NCBI GenBank assembly: GCA_027924645.1
Contig: BSBN01000254.1
Coordinates: 17,492,501-17,556,500 of the forward strand
Direction: 5' to 3'
Source of the DNA: Cunninghamia lanceolata
Lineage: Eukaryota > Streptophyta > Pinopsida > Cupressales > Cupressaceae
DNA: 64,000 nucleotides
Part shown: in pieces, positions 1-10,998 of the stretch
Numbering within the stretch: the first letter of the stretch is position 1
How the letters are laid out: every line of letters starts with the position of its first letter
Position numbers and translations under genes: made by a program
The notes under the pieces: generated by a model
Told to the model about the DNA's origin: nothing
Seen by the model: the letters and a program-made list of their open reading frames with translations, nothing else
Databases searched by the model: none

Positions 1-311
1 TGGCACAAGAAAGCTATCATCTTACACTATTGATGATAAGAATTTATTGTTGTCAGCATGTGGTATAATATGATTTCCTTGCACAAGGAACATAACCATT
101 AATATGGCTCCATTAAGTAATAAGAACTATGCTTTTCCTCTACACAAGCAAATTCCCTAGTAATGTTGCATAGTGTTCTAGGTAACTGACTGCAAGGTCA
201 ATTCAACTAAAATCTAAGTATAAATGTCATTTTGAAAATATATTGTTTCTATATGGAATCACTTACTACTAACCATTAAGGTCATATTTAGTATAAGTTG
301 CAAGTTCAAAT
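1..311. other. AT-rich sequence, nothing recognised
   Basis: No open frame, repeat or motif that I can support in this stretch. It is the left flank of the processed pseudogene that follows. Confidence 0.5.
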
Positions 312-320
312 ATTATCTAG
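312..320. repeat. Target-site duplication, left copy
   Basis: ATTATCTAG here is repeated exactly at 1140-1148, just after the poly(A) run at 1129-1140. Together the two copies bracket the pseudogene at 321-1139, as expected for LINE-type reverse transcription of an mRNA. Confidence 0.75.
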
Positions 321-1139
321 TTGAGGTGGGAGAAAGGCGCATATGAATGGGGGAGAAACCCTAGCTCTGTCTTTGCCGAAGGTGGTGCTCTCATGACAGA
401 AGAGCAGTCTAGAATGGTGAAGTGGTTTCGTAGGGTTACGGTGAAGTGGTTTCATTCCTCCCAATGGCGGTGGCTTTGTGTATCAGTCATCTCTTCACAC
501 TGATGGCTTTTGCTCGGGGCAAGTGAGTGGATTTTGTAGTTATAGGTCATAGTTTTGGTAGCTTTCACAGCGGAGGTAGACGCGGTTGTGGACGCGGTGG
601 CAATAGGGATTTTGGTGGTGGTGGCAATGGCTATGGAGGTGGGAGTTAATGGTTATGGTTATGTTGGTGCCTCAATGGTTATGTCGGTGCTTGTTTTTTC
701 TGGTTATGTCAGTGCCTATTTTTTTTGCAATGACTCTGGTTCAATGGTCATGTTAGTGCCTGTTATTTTTGCGGTGACTCTGGTTATGTCAGTGGCACTT
801 GTTATATGTGCAATGAGCATGATCTTCTGGCTTCTGGATTCTGGCTTGATGGTTGGCACTTGGTTTCTAGATTTTGGATTCTGGCTCGACGATTGGCACT
901 TGGTTTTAGAGCATTTGTGACTGCACCAATACTTGTTTACAAACATTTTTGTAGGCTTCCTTCTTTTGCGTGGAAGGAAGTGGAAGGAAGCTTTGTTATA
1001 TGATGTTTGTAGTTTCTTTCTGGGCTCTACCCATCCTTTGTCAAGGTGTGCCTTTATACCATCCAATTCTTTTTTGTAAATATGTATTAATTATCTTTAA
1101 TTAATATAGATATAAATGCATTTTCATCAAAAAAAAAAA
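321..1139 (+). pseudogene. Processed pseudogene of a cold-shock-domain / glycine-rich / zinc-knuckle protein
   Basis: Decayed copy of a plant cold-shock-domain protein mRNA (GRP2/CSDP-like, nucleic-acid-binding RNA chaperones). A 5' UTR-like stretch leads to ATG at 393 (MTEEQ...), followed by two VKWF motifs at about 414-452, as at the start of a cold-shock domain. After a frame change at about 460, FVYQSS and HTDGF (about 475-520) match the RNP2 part of that domain. A third frame at 545-650 gives an RGG/glycine-rich stretch (GRGGNRDFGGGGNGYGGG). At 761-820 come degenerate CCHC knuckles: CYFCGDSGYVSGTC has Tyr in place of the usual His, followed by CYMCNEH. All three frames are needed, so it is dead. 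A 3' UTR-like stretch ends in about 12 A's at 1129-1140. No intron is visible, and a 9-bp duplication flanks it. Confidence 0.75.
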
Positions 1140-1148
1140 ATTATCTAG
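1140..1148. repeat. Target-site duplication, right copy
   Basis: Exact second copy of ATTATCTAG (first at 312-320). Its first A overlaps the poly(A) tail, so the true duplication could be one base shorter. Confidence 0.75.
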
Positions 1149-3762
1149 TCTGTTAACTAGACTATTATAAAAATATTGGGTTGTACCATAAGGTAAATGA
1201 AATCAAAAGGCTAAGAATATTATTGTTATTAAGTGTTTATCTTAATATGGTGATCTAATGGATTTAGTGTTGCCAACTATCTCAAGTATGACTCAAGTAT
1301 TGTTCATGCATAAAACAAGTTTATAATTATTGTTGTAAGTCTTTTGAAGTCTTAGATAGTTTTTATGTGGCCTTGTTGATGCATGGTGTGCTCCAATCAA
1401 GAAGGATGTCATAAGATTATTTGATTATGATACTTGATATCATTGAATTGTATTATAGAAGGACATCACTTGGATCCATATTGAGGCTTTACATTATTAT
1501 TGTGTTAAAAAGATATTTTGACTGTTATTGCCCTATGTTATGATATGACTAGATTCATTTTAAATTGATTATGACATTACACATAATTTTTGTGTATGGA
1601 TTTGATTCTGGAAAAGTTAATAAATGTTGGTAAGAAACCCTATCTATAGGAGTTTGCTTATATTCCTTGAGTGATTATTGGGAGGAGAACTACATGTGAC
1701 TTCTATCTCATTTGGAAGTGGGTATGTAGATAGTCCTTTGGGAAAGAATGCCCTTGTGACCGAAATCAATAAAGGAGGTGTTTAGGGACTAGCTCTAGAG
1801 TTCAAGAGGTTCTTCCTAAACTCTTGATTAACCCTTCCTCTTCAATATGCTTCAACTTGAGACTAAAATTTGCATTAAATGGTTGTGAACTCACCTTTCG
1901 AATTAATGTCTCCACTATATAGGTCGAAGCCAATACAAGGCAATACATCATCAATAACTTTATCTACTCTAAGGTTTGTGCTGTTTTGACTTTCCAAATC
2001 TACTCCAATCTTGGATGAACTTTTACAATCACTATCATCATGGCCTACCTTTGATTTGAATGTATGAGAATGCCTTTGCTTACCTAAACTAAAAATATTA
2101 GAGTTGTGTGTTGAACACTATGGCATTGTGACTTGGCTCAATGATAAGTATAAAAATGTATAGGTTAGTGATGTAGAGGCAAATTGGATAGGAGAAGATG
2201 GGCAAACAAAACAAGGTTCTACTACACCTACAAGCCAAAAAACAAAGATCTTCACACAAAAGTGGGAACAGCAGAAGGAAACTCATGGTTCATTATGGAA
2301 AGGTTGATTTGGGATGCTAGAGGACCCATTCCATCTATTGGTTAAGGCAGACCACACTCAGGACCAACACTTCCTTCATAAACCCCAAAAATGGCTAGTA
2401 GCCCTAAAAATAGAGAACAGCCCCAATAATTTCTAGCACATACCTTCAAATGCAAGTCTCAGACAATTGTAAGATACCCTTTATGATTCACTACCACATA
2501 TTAAAGAATGGGTTTGGGTTGTTTTGGGTGGTTTGCCCTAACCAATAGCCCTCCTAGTGTTTTAAAGCCCCAATTACGCCTAGTTTGTGAAGCAAGTACC
2601 CTTAAATGGAGGCTTATAACTCTCTTGACCCCTTAGACATGTCAATGACATCCCAAAACCATAGAGTTCAGTCTTCTTTTGTTGTCATGATCGATTGTCA
2701 TCAAAATCCCTACTGTTGTTGTCTCTCTCAAGCTTCCTAGCACATGGTCTTGCTAGGTTTTTCACAAAGACTATCTCAAACCTTCTATCTTGCCCAATCT
2801 CTGCACAATATGGACTATTGCAACAAAAAGATTCAGAAAACAGTCCCCCAAAGAGCAGTCTATGGAAAAACAGATGTATCTTGCCTTGTAGTTAGTGTCA
2901 AGACTTCAAATTAACCTTGTTTGAAGGCTACTCCATTATTCCACACGTGCCATTAATTGTGAACCATGACAATTCTATACAAAGGCAAAAGGACGGCTTA
3001 GAACAGCAAACTTACATAGGAAACATGGGCAGAATAGAGATCTCTTTGTTTATTTCTTATCAAACTTCCTTCTCCTTGCTCCTTCATGGATGACAAGTCT
3101 TATACAACATCTAAGTAACCATATAACTGTATGGTAAGGCAGTTTGGGTCGATGGAGGAGGTTTTGCAACTGTCCTTTACCCATCGCTACCAACTAACAT
3201 GGTGATTACAAGTGTTTTAGCCATGTATGGCATTTGTGTTAGTTTATCTTGTGATTATAGAGGTATTATCCCTGTTTGGGATGTGTGTGTTGTTCTTCTC
3301 CAAGGATGACAAGCCTTTTACAAGGCATGAAACTTTCAATCACCTCCTACATGCCTTAGAAAGGCTTACATACATGATTGTCCCTTAGGACTTACAAGAC
3401 TGCCTATTACAACATGACTGCCCCTTAGGACTTACAAGACTGCTTATGGTACCATGGCTCTTATTACAACACAAGGAAATGGTCTTCATGACCTTATTGA
3501 AACAACAAACAAGTGAATCATCAAAACAAGACATAAGCTTTTGGATCTCCTTGGTGCTCCTGCACCAGTTAGCCTCTCAACACCAGTGAGGTCTATTCTT
3601 CTAAGAAATAAGGGCATGATAAACTTGGCCAAGACATGGCTATGAATGAATTAAGGAAACCTACTAACTTTGCATTTGATGATTGTGTTGAACTAAGATA
3701 TTGTGATCTCTGATGGTGTGAATAACACTTAATCTTTATGGAGTATTGACTTGCCATAAATA
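1149..3762. other. Unassigned AT-rich sequence
   Basis: Only short open frames (under about 70 codons) with no family resemblance. No LTR ends, primer site or domain motif seen. Probably old transposon debris, but I cannot assign it. One small tandem duplication is listed separately. Confidence 0.4.
3372..3447. repeat. Two-unit tandem repeat, 40-bp period
   Basis: ACATGAYTGYCCCTTAGGA... followed by CTTACAAGACTGC appears at 3372 and again at 3412 with two or three differences. Confidence 0.7.
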
Positions 3763-3786
3763 TGTGCTTGGATCTATGTTGAGTTT
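3763..3786. repeat. 24-bp direct repeat, left copy
   Basis: This 24-bp sequence, beginning TGTGCTTGGATC and ending GTTGAGTTT, is repeated without mismatch at 4912-4935. The pair brackets the LTR remnant at 3787-4911. It is far longer than the 5-bp duplication made by LTR-element integrase. Confidence 0.85.
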
Positions 3787-4427
3787 TTTGGGAATTAAGG
3801 TGTCTCAACCTTTGCAAATTCCTAATGTTGTATTTATTTATCCCATGTTGAGTTGGCATAGTCGGCACCTTGTGTACATGCAGCAGGGTAAATTTTGGTG
3901 ACTTTGGGAGCCACAGTTTCCCCCTTGAATAATTAATGGGGGTTTGGGGGCAGTGCCCCCAAGATGGGGTCAAGGGGCAAAGCCCCTTGCGGCATTCTAG
4001 TGGCAGCGCCCCTAGTGCGCTCCCTGTCGTGGTACAAGGTGAGGTCGAGGGGCAATGCCCCCATGGGGGCTCAAGGGCAACACCCCTGAAACCTCAAACG
4101 AATTTTATTTAATGACAAGTGTCAGTGAGTATCTTTGCATGAGAGAAAGACATCTTTGGGTGATCAAGGGAGGTTATGACATGTTGTAAGAGGAATATGA
4201 TATTTTTAGTCAGTGTATGACAGATTCTCTTTTAGCTGTAAGTGATGTCAGTTATGACAGATTCTATGACAGCTGTAAGGTGTGTAAGAGCATCTATCAT
4301 AGCCTATCTTGGGATAAGGAGCCCACATTGGGATGGGATGTTGGACAAGTTTCCTTAGGCATGGGTTTTGGGGCACGAGTCCAAGATGGATGCCCATATC
4401 TAGAAGGTTCCATATTTGCCTTGTAAA

Positions 4428-4440
4428 CTCTATAAAAACA
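4428..4440 (+). promoter_or_regulatory. TATA box of the LTR remnant
   Basis: CTCTATAAAAACA, about 375 bp before the LTR end. Both sequence and position suit an LTR promoter. Confidence 0.55.
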
Positions 4441-4810
4441 GGTGCTTGGATGGGAGATATATAGTTTTTTGTACAAGTACTGTTATGCTGCCAGAATATC
4501 TCCAGATTCGATATTCGAAGACTCTTGAAACAGCATTGGCTCTAAAACTATATTGTAATATGTTATTGTTTACTATAATACATTTGAGTTGTGTTTTGGA
4601 GTGTGGGGTTTTTCACCCATAAGGGTTTTCCCCACGTATATCTTGTCTCTCTCTCTTCTGTCTACTTTTTGTGTGTATGTGTATTGCTGCAATATCTCTG
4701 TTATTGTGTTAATAATGTTGAAACTGGAAAGGTTAATTTGAATTTGCATACATCTCTCCTCATTAGATTAGTGTAGGAAGCAATTTTCACACATCTAGCT
4801 TCCTTTCAGT

Positions 4811-4822
4811 TGGTATCAGAGG
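4811..4822 (+). promoter_or_regulatory. Primer-binding site (initiator tRNA-Met type)
   Basis: TGGTATCAGAGG matches the standard plant TGGTATCAGAGC site except at the last base. It lies two bases after the LTR terminal CA. Confidence 0.75.
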
Positions 4823-4911
4823 TTGATCACCTTTGGTCGTAGTTGTTGGGTAGGGGTTTTTTGAGCTGGTCTTAGATTGAGTGGGAGTTTGTGTAGAGTA
4901 TTCTATAATCT

Positions 4912-4935
4912 TGTGCTTGGATCTATGTTGAGTTT
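4912..4935. repeat. 24-bp direct repeat, right copy
   Basis: Exact copy of 3763-3786, about 90 bp downstream of the primer site. Confidence 0.85.
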
Positions 4936-7900
4936 AGGATGGAATTTCTTATGATTACCTTTGCCAATTATGGGCAATTAATGGTAAATATTACCAAATA
5001 AAGTATGGTATTTTACCTTTATATTTGATTGGTGGATAAATGTATGCTAGTTGTATGATTGGTAACATAAAAAATGTTATGTCCTTAGACTCACGGAATA
5101 ATGTCTAATATGGGTTTGACATCTATTTATCAAATATTGTGTTCCCAAGTAACAAGGGAATGAAGTGAAGGGCCTTTGAGATTATTTTATGAATTTTTGT
5201 ATTTGTTTATGTATATCTATTTGGATAGAAGTCAATGCATGTGGGTTCCATGTGCTACTTGTGTGTTGGTAATTTGACCCCAAAGCCTATAGGACCATGT
5301 GTATAGGTTAATGGATCATTCTATTTGTTATTATATCAAAAATCAAACAATCTAAGATATGTAAACCCTTACGACATCTTGATTTTATTTATCTAACTAT
5401 AAGATTATCCCACTCGTCAAAATCAAGTTTGATACAAGTGCATTTTAGCAAATTGTCACCAATACCATATAGGTGACAGATGCTACGAGCTAGCCATCAT
5501 ATCTTAGGGATCAATCAATTTTCACAAATAACATAGAGCTAATGGATGTTAGGAGCTACCCATGATATGATATACCTATGCATTTTAGTTGACAATCACT
5601 AGAAGCTAATAGTTGTGTCTTAGGGAGTAGATGGTTATCATAGTAGAACACAAGTGATGGATGTCAAAAGCTACCCATATTATGATAGAGTATAGTTGGC
5701 ATTCACTAGTACCATGTAGGTGACAGATGCTAATACCTGCACCAAACCAAGTTGGACTAACTTTTTCCAATAAAATGGAGATGATAAATATAAAGATCCA
5801 CTAACTCAAAAGGTTCAACAAAGTGGAAATCTTATTAATAGTCATATTTGTTGTATCTTTTTATAGTTACACCTTAGTCTTTGATGACCACAAGTAGTAT
5901 GGGATGCTTGTCTTTTCATCATAGTTAGAAGTGAACCAAAAAAAGATGGGACCCACCACCTTACATTAAGATCAATGACTCAAAAGAATTATGCTAATAT
6001 CTATAGTGGGGGATTGAATAGGCTAGGAAAGTTGCAAACTATTTTGCATTACAAATGACTAGTGACTAGCTTAAGTCGCATGACTTATATAACACTTTAG
6101 TGCCTACAACCACTTAGAACTGGCCACGTCACCTCAAACTTTACACTTTGTAGGGTTGTGGTAGGGAATAAAGTACTAAGACCATCAAGCCTAATGAGAC
6201 TAGCCTAATGTGGTTTCTAGGAATAATTACCAGTCAATTTACACAAGAAAGGAAGAAACCTAGTTGTGAGCAATGCAATAATAAGTCACAAAGCTAATAG
6301 AGTAAAGTGTAAAGGGGCTCATGGCACAACTAAGGATTTAAGCATAGAACAAAGGAACATGAAAGCAAAGGCTCGCAAAGGTCTAAATCAAATAGCCCTC
6401 CATCAATAGGTGACAAAACACAACCAAAAAAACCATGAAACATAGGAAGCAAAAATCCACACTAGGGAATTCATGAGCCCAAACAACATATATCGAATTA
6501 GTTATATGATAGGAATGAACCACATTCAAAGGGTTGTAGGGGACATTGTAAGAATCAAAATATCAAAGGAAAGAAGACCACAACTAAGAACCATGACAGA
6601 TTAAACAAAAGAGAACCAAGCATAAATAAGATTTAGGAGTCTCAATCTAGTGGCCCTAAGTCCAAATTAGTCTTGGGCATTGATGGGAATAAAAGGATCA
6701 AAATGCCTATCCTCCTAATGCTAAAAGGAACATGATGAGAAAGAGGTTGTCTCCTCAAATCCCTTTGGTCATATGAAATGGAAGGTCACAATGACACTTT
6801 GACCAATTTTGAAAAGTGAGGGGTATGTATGTATGAACAAACTTGTTGATACAAAACTAAAATTGCATTAACCTAAGCTCAATATTATCATAAGAGATGG
6901 CATATGCCTTGAAAAGGTCTAATTTGAGTATAACAACCTAAAACTCCCCTCCCATACCTCCTTGCCCCCCTTTTCATTTTCTAGATTTTTCTTATTGTGA
7001 ACTACCTCTTGTGCTAGGATGATTTGATCTAAAATTTAATGTTCCTTGACAAACTTTCATTTTTATGAAAATATCTTTTTCTTTTATCTCTCTATTGTAT
7101 CCATATTTCTTCTTCTACATTATCCCATCTTTTAGATGCTCTTACCATAACTCACATGTAGCCTCATCCTCATAAAATGATTTTCATGGACATTGGAGGA
7201 AATTAAAGTTAATTATTCTCAAAGCATTCTTTGTTCCATTTCTAGCATATTCTTTATCATTTGGAGCACAGGGAATTTCTAGCCTTTCTAATTAGGAAAT
7301 GATCTAAATATTTGGCTATGGACCTACTGTTTCCTATGGGTAGGACTTGTGAACAAACCATATTAAGAATGAATATTTTTTAATTGGTTATATCCAAAAC
7401 ATTGTACCAATGAGGCATATTTTAGTGGAATTTCATGACACTCCTACTTCTCTATAAGATCTCAAATAGTAGTTAGGTCTCCTCAAGGCATCTATTTTTT
7501 TTAAAAACATGATCGATTAAACCATCACTTAAAGAAAAGTGCTTTTTAGTGTGAGAAACATTTTTTTAGTTTAAGTCATTTATTGTTGGAGATGCCATCA
7601 ATAAGTTCCCTACCTTAGCTAAAATGGATATCCCAAAAGTGTTACATAAATCAACACTCCTAGGGTTACAAATAATTACTAGGCTTCTTGCTATTCCACA
7701 TGCATCTGTAATTAATATACTCAATATTTAACCAAATTTTGTAACTAGACAAGAAAAATCATTAAACGTAGTTTCTTGTGAGAAAAATAATGTAATATAA
7801 ATTAAGGTGAATATAACTAGTATACCTATTTTACATAAATTTATATAAAAGATGTAGAGATATATCATTCTCAAGGCACCTATTCCACTTATGTCATGAA

Positions 7901-8464
7901 TCCAATAAATAATAGGTCATAATTTTTTATGTATTTTTATTATTTTTAAATGGAAATAAATTATTTATTTACTTTACATTTTTACTAAACAATAGTTTTA
8001 TTATTAAATGGCATCATTAATATTATGTTTATTATAATTATTAAATATTAATACTTTTACATGTAAATGGCTATCAAATTTAAGGTAAGAGTTTTCTTTC
8101 ACATTCATGATATCAAAGGCTTCTCCTCCTGCTGTGATTATAGGATACCTCTTGACATAATTAAACCCATGGGGACATTCTTTTATAAAACAAGCATTTT
8201 ATAGTATGGTCTTTGTATTTCTAGTACATGATGTAAAGGTTTCTACTCCTCTTATTCACATATGTATTGTTTACTAGAATCGCCTCACCCTCCATGGTGA
8301 GTTTATGGATATGTTTCTAATGCTTCCATTTCAATTAATACGGAGACACCATAGAGTCCCTCTAGGGATCTTTTGATAAAAGTGCATCTATTAACATCCA
8401 TGATTTAACAACCTTCATTAGCTAGAATTGTGAAAGATGTTTTCATTGTGCATATTGTAAGGAT
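4936..8464. other. Unassigned AT-rich sequence
   Basis: No open frame above about 60 codons, no LTR termini and no coding motif. Apart from the local repeat block at 5440-5740 I see nothing to annotate. Confidence 0.4.
5440..5740. repeat. Local imperfect duplication
   Basis: Two motifs recur. TAGGTGACAGATGCTA with its flank occurs near 5469 and again near 5715. A block with GGATGTYARRAGCTACCCAT occurs near 5543 and again near 5657. This suggests an old, diverged local duplication. Confidence 0.5.
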
Positions 8465-8828
8465 TGTTGGCAGGGCATGTGCAGAAAAATGGGGGACCAA
8501 AAAATGGCCAAACCATTTTTTGGTCCAAACAAGCCATTACATAGGCATGATATAACAAGCTTGCATTTTAGAGCAATTAAAATGCTTTAGATGATAAGTG
8601 TAGCAAATCATCCAGCTTCTTTCACCCTAAAGTATATACATGAAATAAACATTTAAGTATAAGTGACATTTACATATAGACATTTAATTTCTTATACTTT
8701 AAGTTATATTTCATTTATATACTTTCAGGATGTTTGAGAATGGTTTAAGATCTCTAGGAGTTATAATGTAGATTCTAGGTTTTGCATATTCTAGGTTGTA
8801 ACTATTCAAAAGCATCATCAAGCCTCTC

Positions 8829-8839
8829 TTTATAAATAG
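8829..8839 (+). promoter_or_regulatory. Probable TATA box
   Basis: TTTATAAATAG inside the LTR-like block, with about 340 bp of leader-like sequence downstream. Confidence 0.4.
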
Positions 8840-8869
8840 GAGGATATATTCTTATGCAAGAGACCTAGA

Positions 8870-8980
8870 AAGGAATCCTAGTAAAATACTAAGTCAAGTT
8901 AAAAAAGTGGTAGTCATCTAAGCATTTTTTTAGGAGATTTTCAAGCTTGAAGACCAGGTCCCTCTCTCTTTCTCTCTATC
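8870..8980 (+). repeat. Inverted-repeat arm, left
   Basis: About 110 bp that reappear in reverse complement at 10563-10671. Shared landmarks are AGGAATCC, GTCAAGTT, AAGCATTTTTTTAGGA and GACCAGGTC followed by a CT run. Identity is roughly 80-85% by eye. Confidence 0.75.
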
Positions 8981-9173
8981 TGAGTGTTTGTCAAGGATAT
9001 AGCAAGGAAGGTATGTAGGTGAGAAACAAGTGTGATATATAATAAATGTGGATAAGTGAAAAGAACTATGAGATATGACATGGTTGAAGACTTGATGCAA
9101 ATTTATCTCTAAAGATACAAATTACTTCTCTAATTTATGTCTTGTTCTTGCAATTCAACACTCAACACTAGAT

Positions 9174-10076
9174 ACAAGGTGAGTGAATTGTTTGACAAGA
9201 CAGCTCAAAGAGATGCCATCTCATGGAATGCAATCATTGCAAGATATGTACAAATGAAATTTTGATAAGGCTTTAGAAACTTTCAAGCAAATGCAATTGG
9301 TGGGTGTAAATCCAAATTCCACAACCTTTTCTAGCATCCTCCCTGCCTATGCCAAATGGGATCTTTGGAACAGGGTATGGACATCCATCAAAGCATATAG
9401 GATATGGTAATTTGGTATATGTTGTAGTTACAACTACCCTGGTAGATATGTATGCAAAATGTGGAAGCATAGACAAGGCACATGAACTATTTGACAAAAC
9501 ATCTCAAAGATATGCCATCTCATGAAATGCAATGATTGCAAGATATGCACAAGATAGATTTTGATAAGGATTTAGAAACTTTCAAGAAAATACAATTGAT
9601 GGGAGTAAAGCTAAATTCCACAACCTTTGCCAACATCCTCCCTACCTATGCCAAAATGGGATCTTTGGAACAGGGTATGGACATTCATCAAAGTATAAAT
9701 GATATGGGAATTTTGTAGATGTTGTAGTTGCACCTGCCCTAGTAGACATGTATGCAAAATGTGGAAACAAAGACAAGGCACGTGAACTATTTGGCAAAAC
9801 ATCTCAAAGAGATGCCATCTCATGAAATGCAGTGATTGCAAAATATGCACAAATTGGATTTGTTGAGAAGGCTTTCTAGAAACTTTCAAACAAATGCAAT
9901 TCATGGGTGTAAAGCCAAATTCCACAACTTTTGCCTACATCATCCCTACTTATACAAAAATGGGATATTTGGAATAGGGTATGGACATCCATCAAAGCAT
10001 AAATGATATGAGAATTTTTTCATATGTTGTAGTTGCAACTAGCCCTGTAGACATGTATACAAAATGTGAATGCATA
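9174..10076 (+). pseudogene. PLS-class pentatricopeptide (PPR) pseudogene, copy A
   Basis: Fragment of a plant organelle RNA-editing type PPR gene. The order of motifs repeats about three times at a spacing near 300 bp: ELFDK..QRDAISWNA.IARY.Q, then KALETFKQMQL.GV.PNSTTF..ILP.YAKMGSLEQGMDIHQSI, then a [18 protein letters not shown] block. There are several frameshifts and stops; for example ATCTCATGGAATGC becomes ATCTCATGAAATGC (SWN to S-stop-N) at about 9518-9530 and again near 9818-9830. There is no start codon context and no C-terminal E/DYW domain. The fragment runs straight into the GA microsatellite near the place where KCGSIDKA should be. Confidence 0.85.
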
Positions 10077-10208
10077 GAAACAGATAGAAGGACAGATGGA
10101 GAGATAGAGTTAGAGAGAGGAAAAATATAAAATGTGGGGAAAACAAAGAGAGAGAGATAAAAAGAGACATAGCAGGGGGGAGAGAGACATATAGAGATAG
10201 TGAGAGAA

Positions 10209-10241
<33 letters not shown>

Positions 10242-10580
10242 AGGTAGGGGGAGAGGGAGAGATAAAGAGGGAGACATAGAGAGATAGAGAGGGAGAGCGA
10301 GATGGAGAGATAGAAAGATATAGAAGGAGAGATGGAGAGATACAGTTAGAGAGGGAAAATATAGAAAGTGGGGTAGAGAGAGAGAGAGGGAGACATAGAG
10401 AGATAGAGAGGGCAAGAGGGAGAGGGAAAGGGAGACGGAGAGAGTGGAGAGAGATAGAAAGAGTTAAAGGGAGATGTGGAGAGATACAGTTAGAGAGAGG
10501 GAAAATATTGAAAGTGGGGTAGATAGAGAGATATATAGAGATAGTGAGAGAAATATAAAGAGGTATAGAGAGAGAGACCT
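10077..10580 (+). repeat. (GA)n-rich microsatellite
   Basis: Roughly 500 bp of GAGA, GATAGAGA and GGGAGA runs. Its right end merges into the reverse-oriented LTR-like piece, whose own sequence holds a CT run (8961-8980, read in reverse here). It is therefore plausibly an expansion of that run. Confidence 0.9.
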
Positions 10581-10671
10581 GGTCTCTAAGATTGAAAATA
10601 TCCTAAAAAAATGCTTATCTAGGACTGCCACTTTCTTGAACTTGACTTCTTATTTTCCTTGGATTCCTTGT
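10563..10671 (-). repeat. Inverted-repeat arm, right
   Basis: Reverse-complement partner of 8870-8980. It is cut off at 10671 by the copia LTR that starts at 10672. Confidence 0.75.
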
Positions 10672-10986
10672 TGTTAGTGTATAAACCTTAATCATAGGTG
10701 TTTACACTAGCATTAATCATAGTTAGGTGAATTCTCCACATGCATTTTGATTTTGTCGAAGTTGTTAGTCATTTTATAGAGGTGTCGACTTCCATTGACA
10801 CCTTGCTCTACCTTTGTGGGTGGTTACTCACCACCACTTCATGGAGAAGAGTCCTATCCTCATTTGGTGGAGAATTGGGTATATACACTCACCTATTTAT
10901 ATTTCTTCATTTGTAAATACAATTGGGTTGATTTTATTTATAATCTTGTGCTTGTTTGTTATTCCACAATCTTGGCAGTTTCTACA
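10672..10986 (+). mobile_element. Short copia-type LTR
   Basis: A 315-bp block begins TGTTAGTGTATAAACC and ends CAGTTTCTACA. A tRNA-Met primer site follows immediately, which fits a short Ty1-copia LTR. Only about 50 bp of leader follow before the minus-strand gypsy element interrupts at 11038. I could not find a second LTR of this element. Confidence 0.6.
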
Positions 10987-10998
10987 TGGTATCAAAGC
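10987..10998 (+). promoter_or_regulatory. Primer-binding site (tRNA-Met type)
   Basis: TGGTATCAAAGC lies directly after the LTR terminal ACA. One base differs from TGGTATCAGAGC. Confidence 0.7.

Larger units (their letters stand above)
3787..4911 (+). mobile_element. LTR retrotransposon remnant: LTR plus primer site
   Basis: Contains the 3' part of an LTR and the first bases of an internal leader. A G/C-rich block with repeated GGGGCA...GCCCC modules lies at about 3940-4090, and a TATA box at 4428-4440. A GGGTTTTTCACCC / GGGTTTTCCCC stretch typical of an R-U5 region lies at 4606-4636. The LTR end is ...CTTCCTTTCA at 4808, followed by GT and a primer site. The 5' limit of the LTR is not resolved and no internal coding sequence remains. 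The primer site fits both copia and gypsy elements. Confidence 0.6.
8465..9167 (+). mobile_element. LTR-like block with promoter
   Basis: Begins TGTTGGCAGG and ends ...CACTCAACA, TG/CA ends that would suit an LTR of about 0.7 kb. A TATA box at 8829-8839 (TTTATAAATAG) is followed by a transcript-like CT-rich leader. I found no target-site duplication and no primer site, so the limits are provisional. Part of this block (8870-8980) is present in reverse at 10563-10671. Confidence 0.4.

Noticed and set aside
4217..4776. Three overlapping plus-strand frames of 60-70 codons
   Set aside because: They lie in the LTR promoter/R-U5 region and have no family resemblance.
10110..10415. 101-codon Ser/Leu-rich minus-strand frame
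   Set aside because: Pure read-through of the GA microsatellite.
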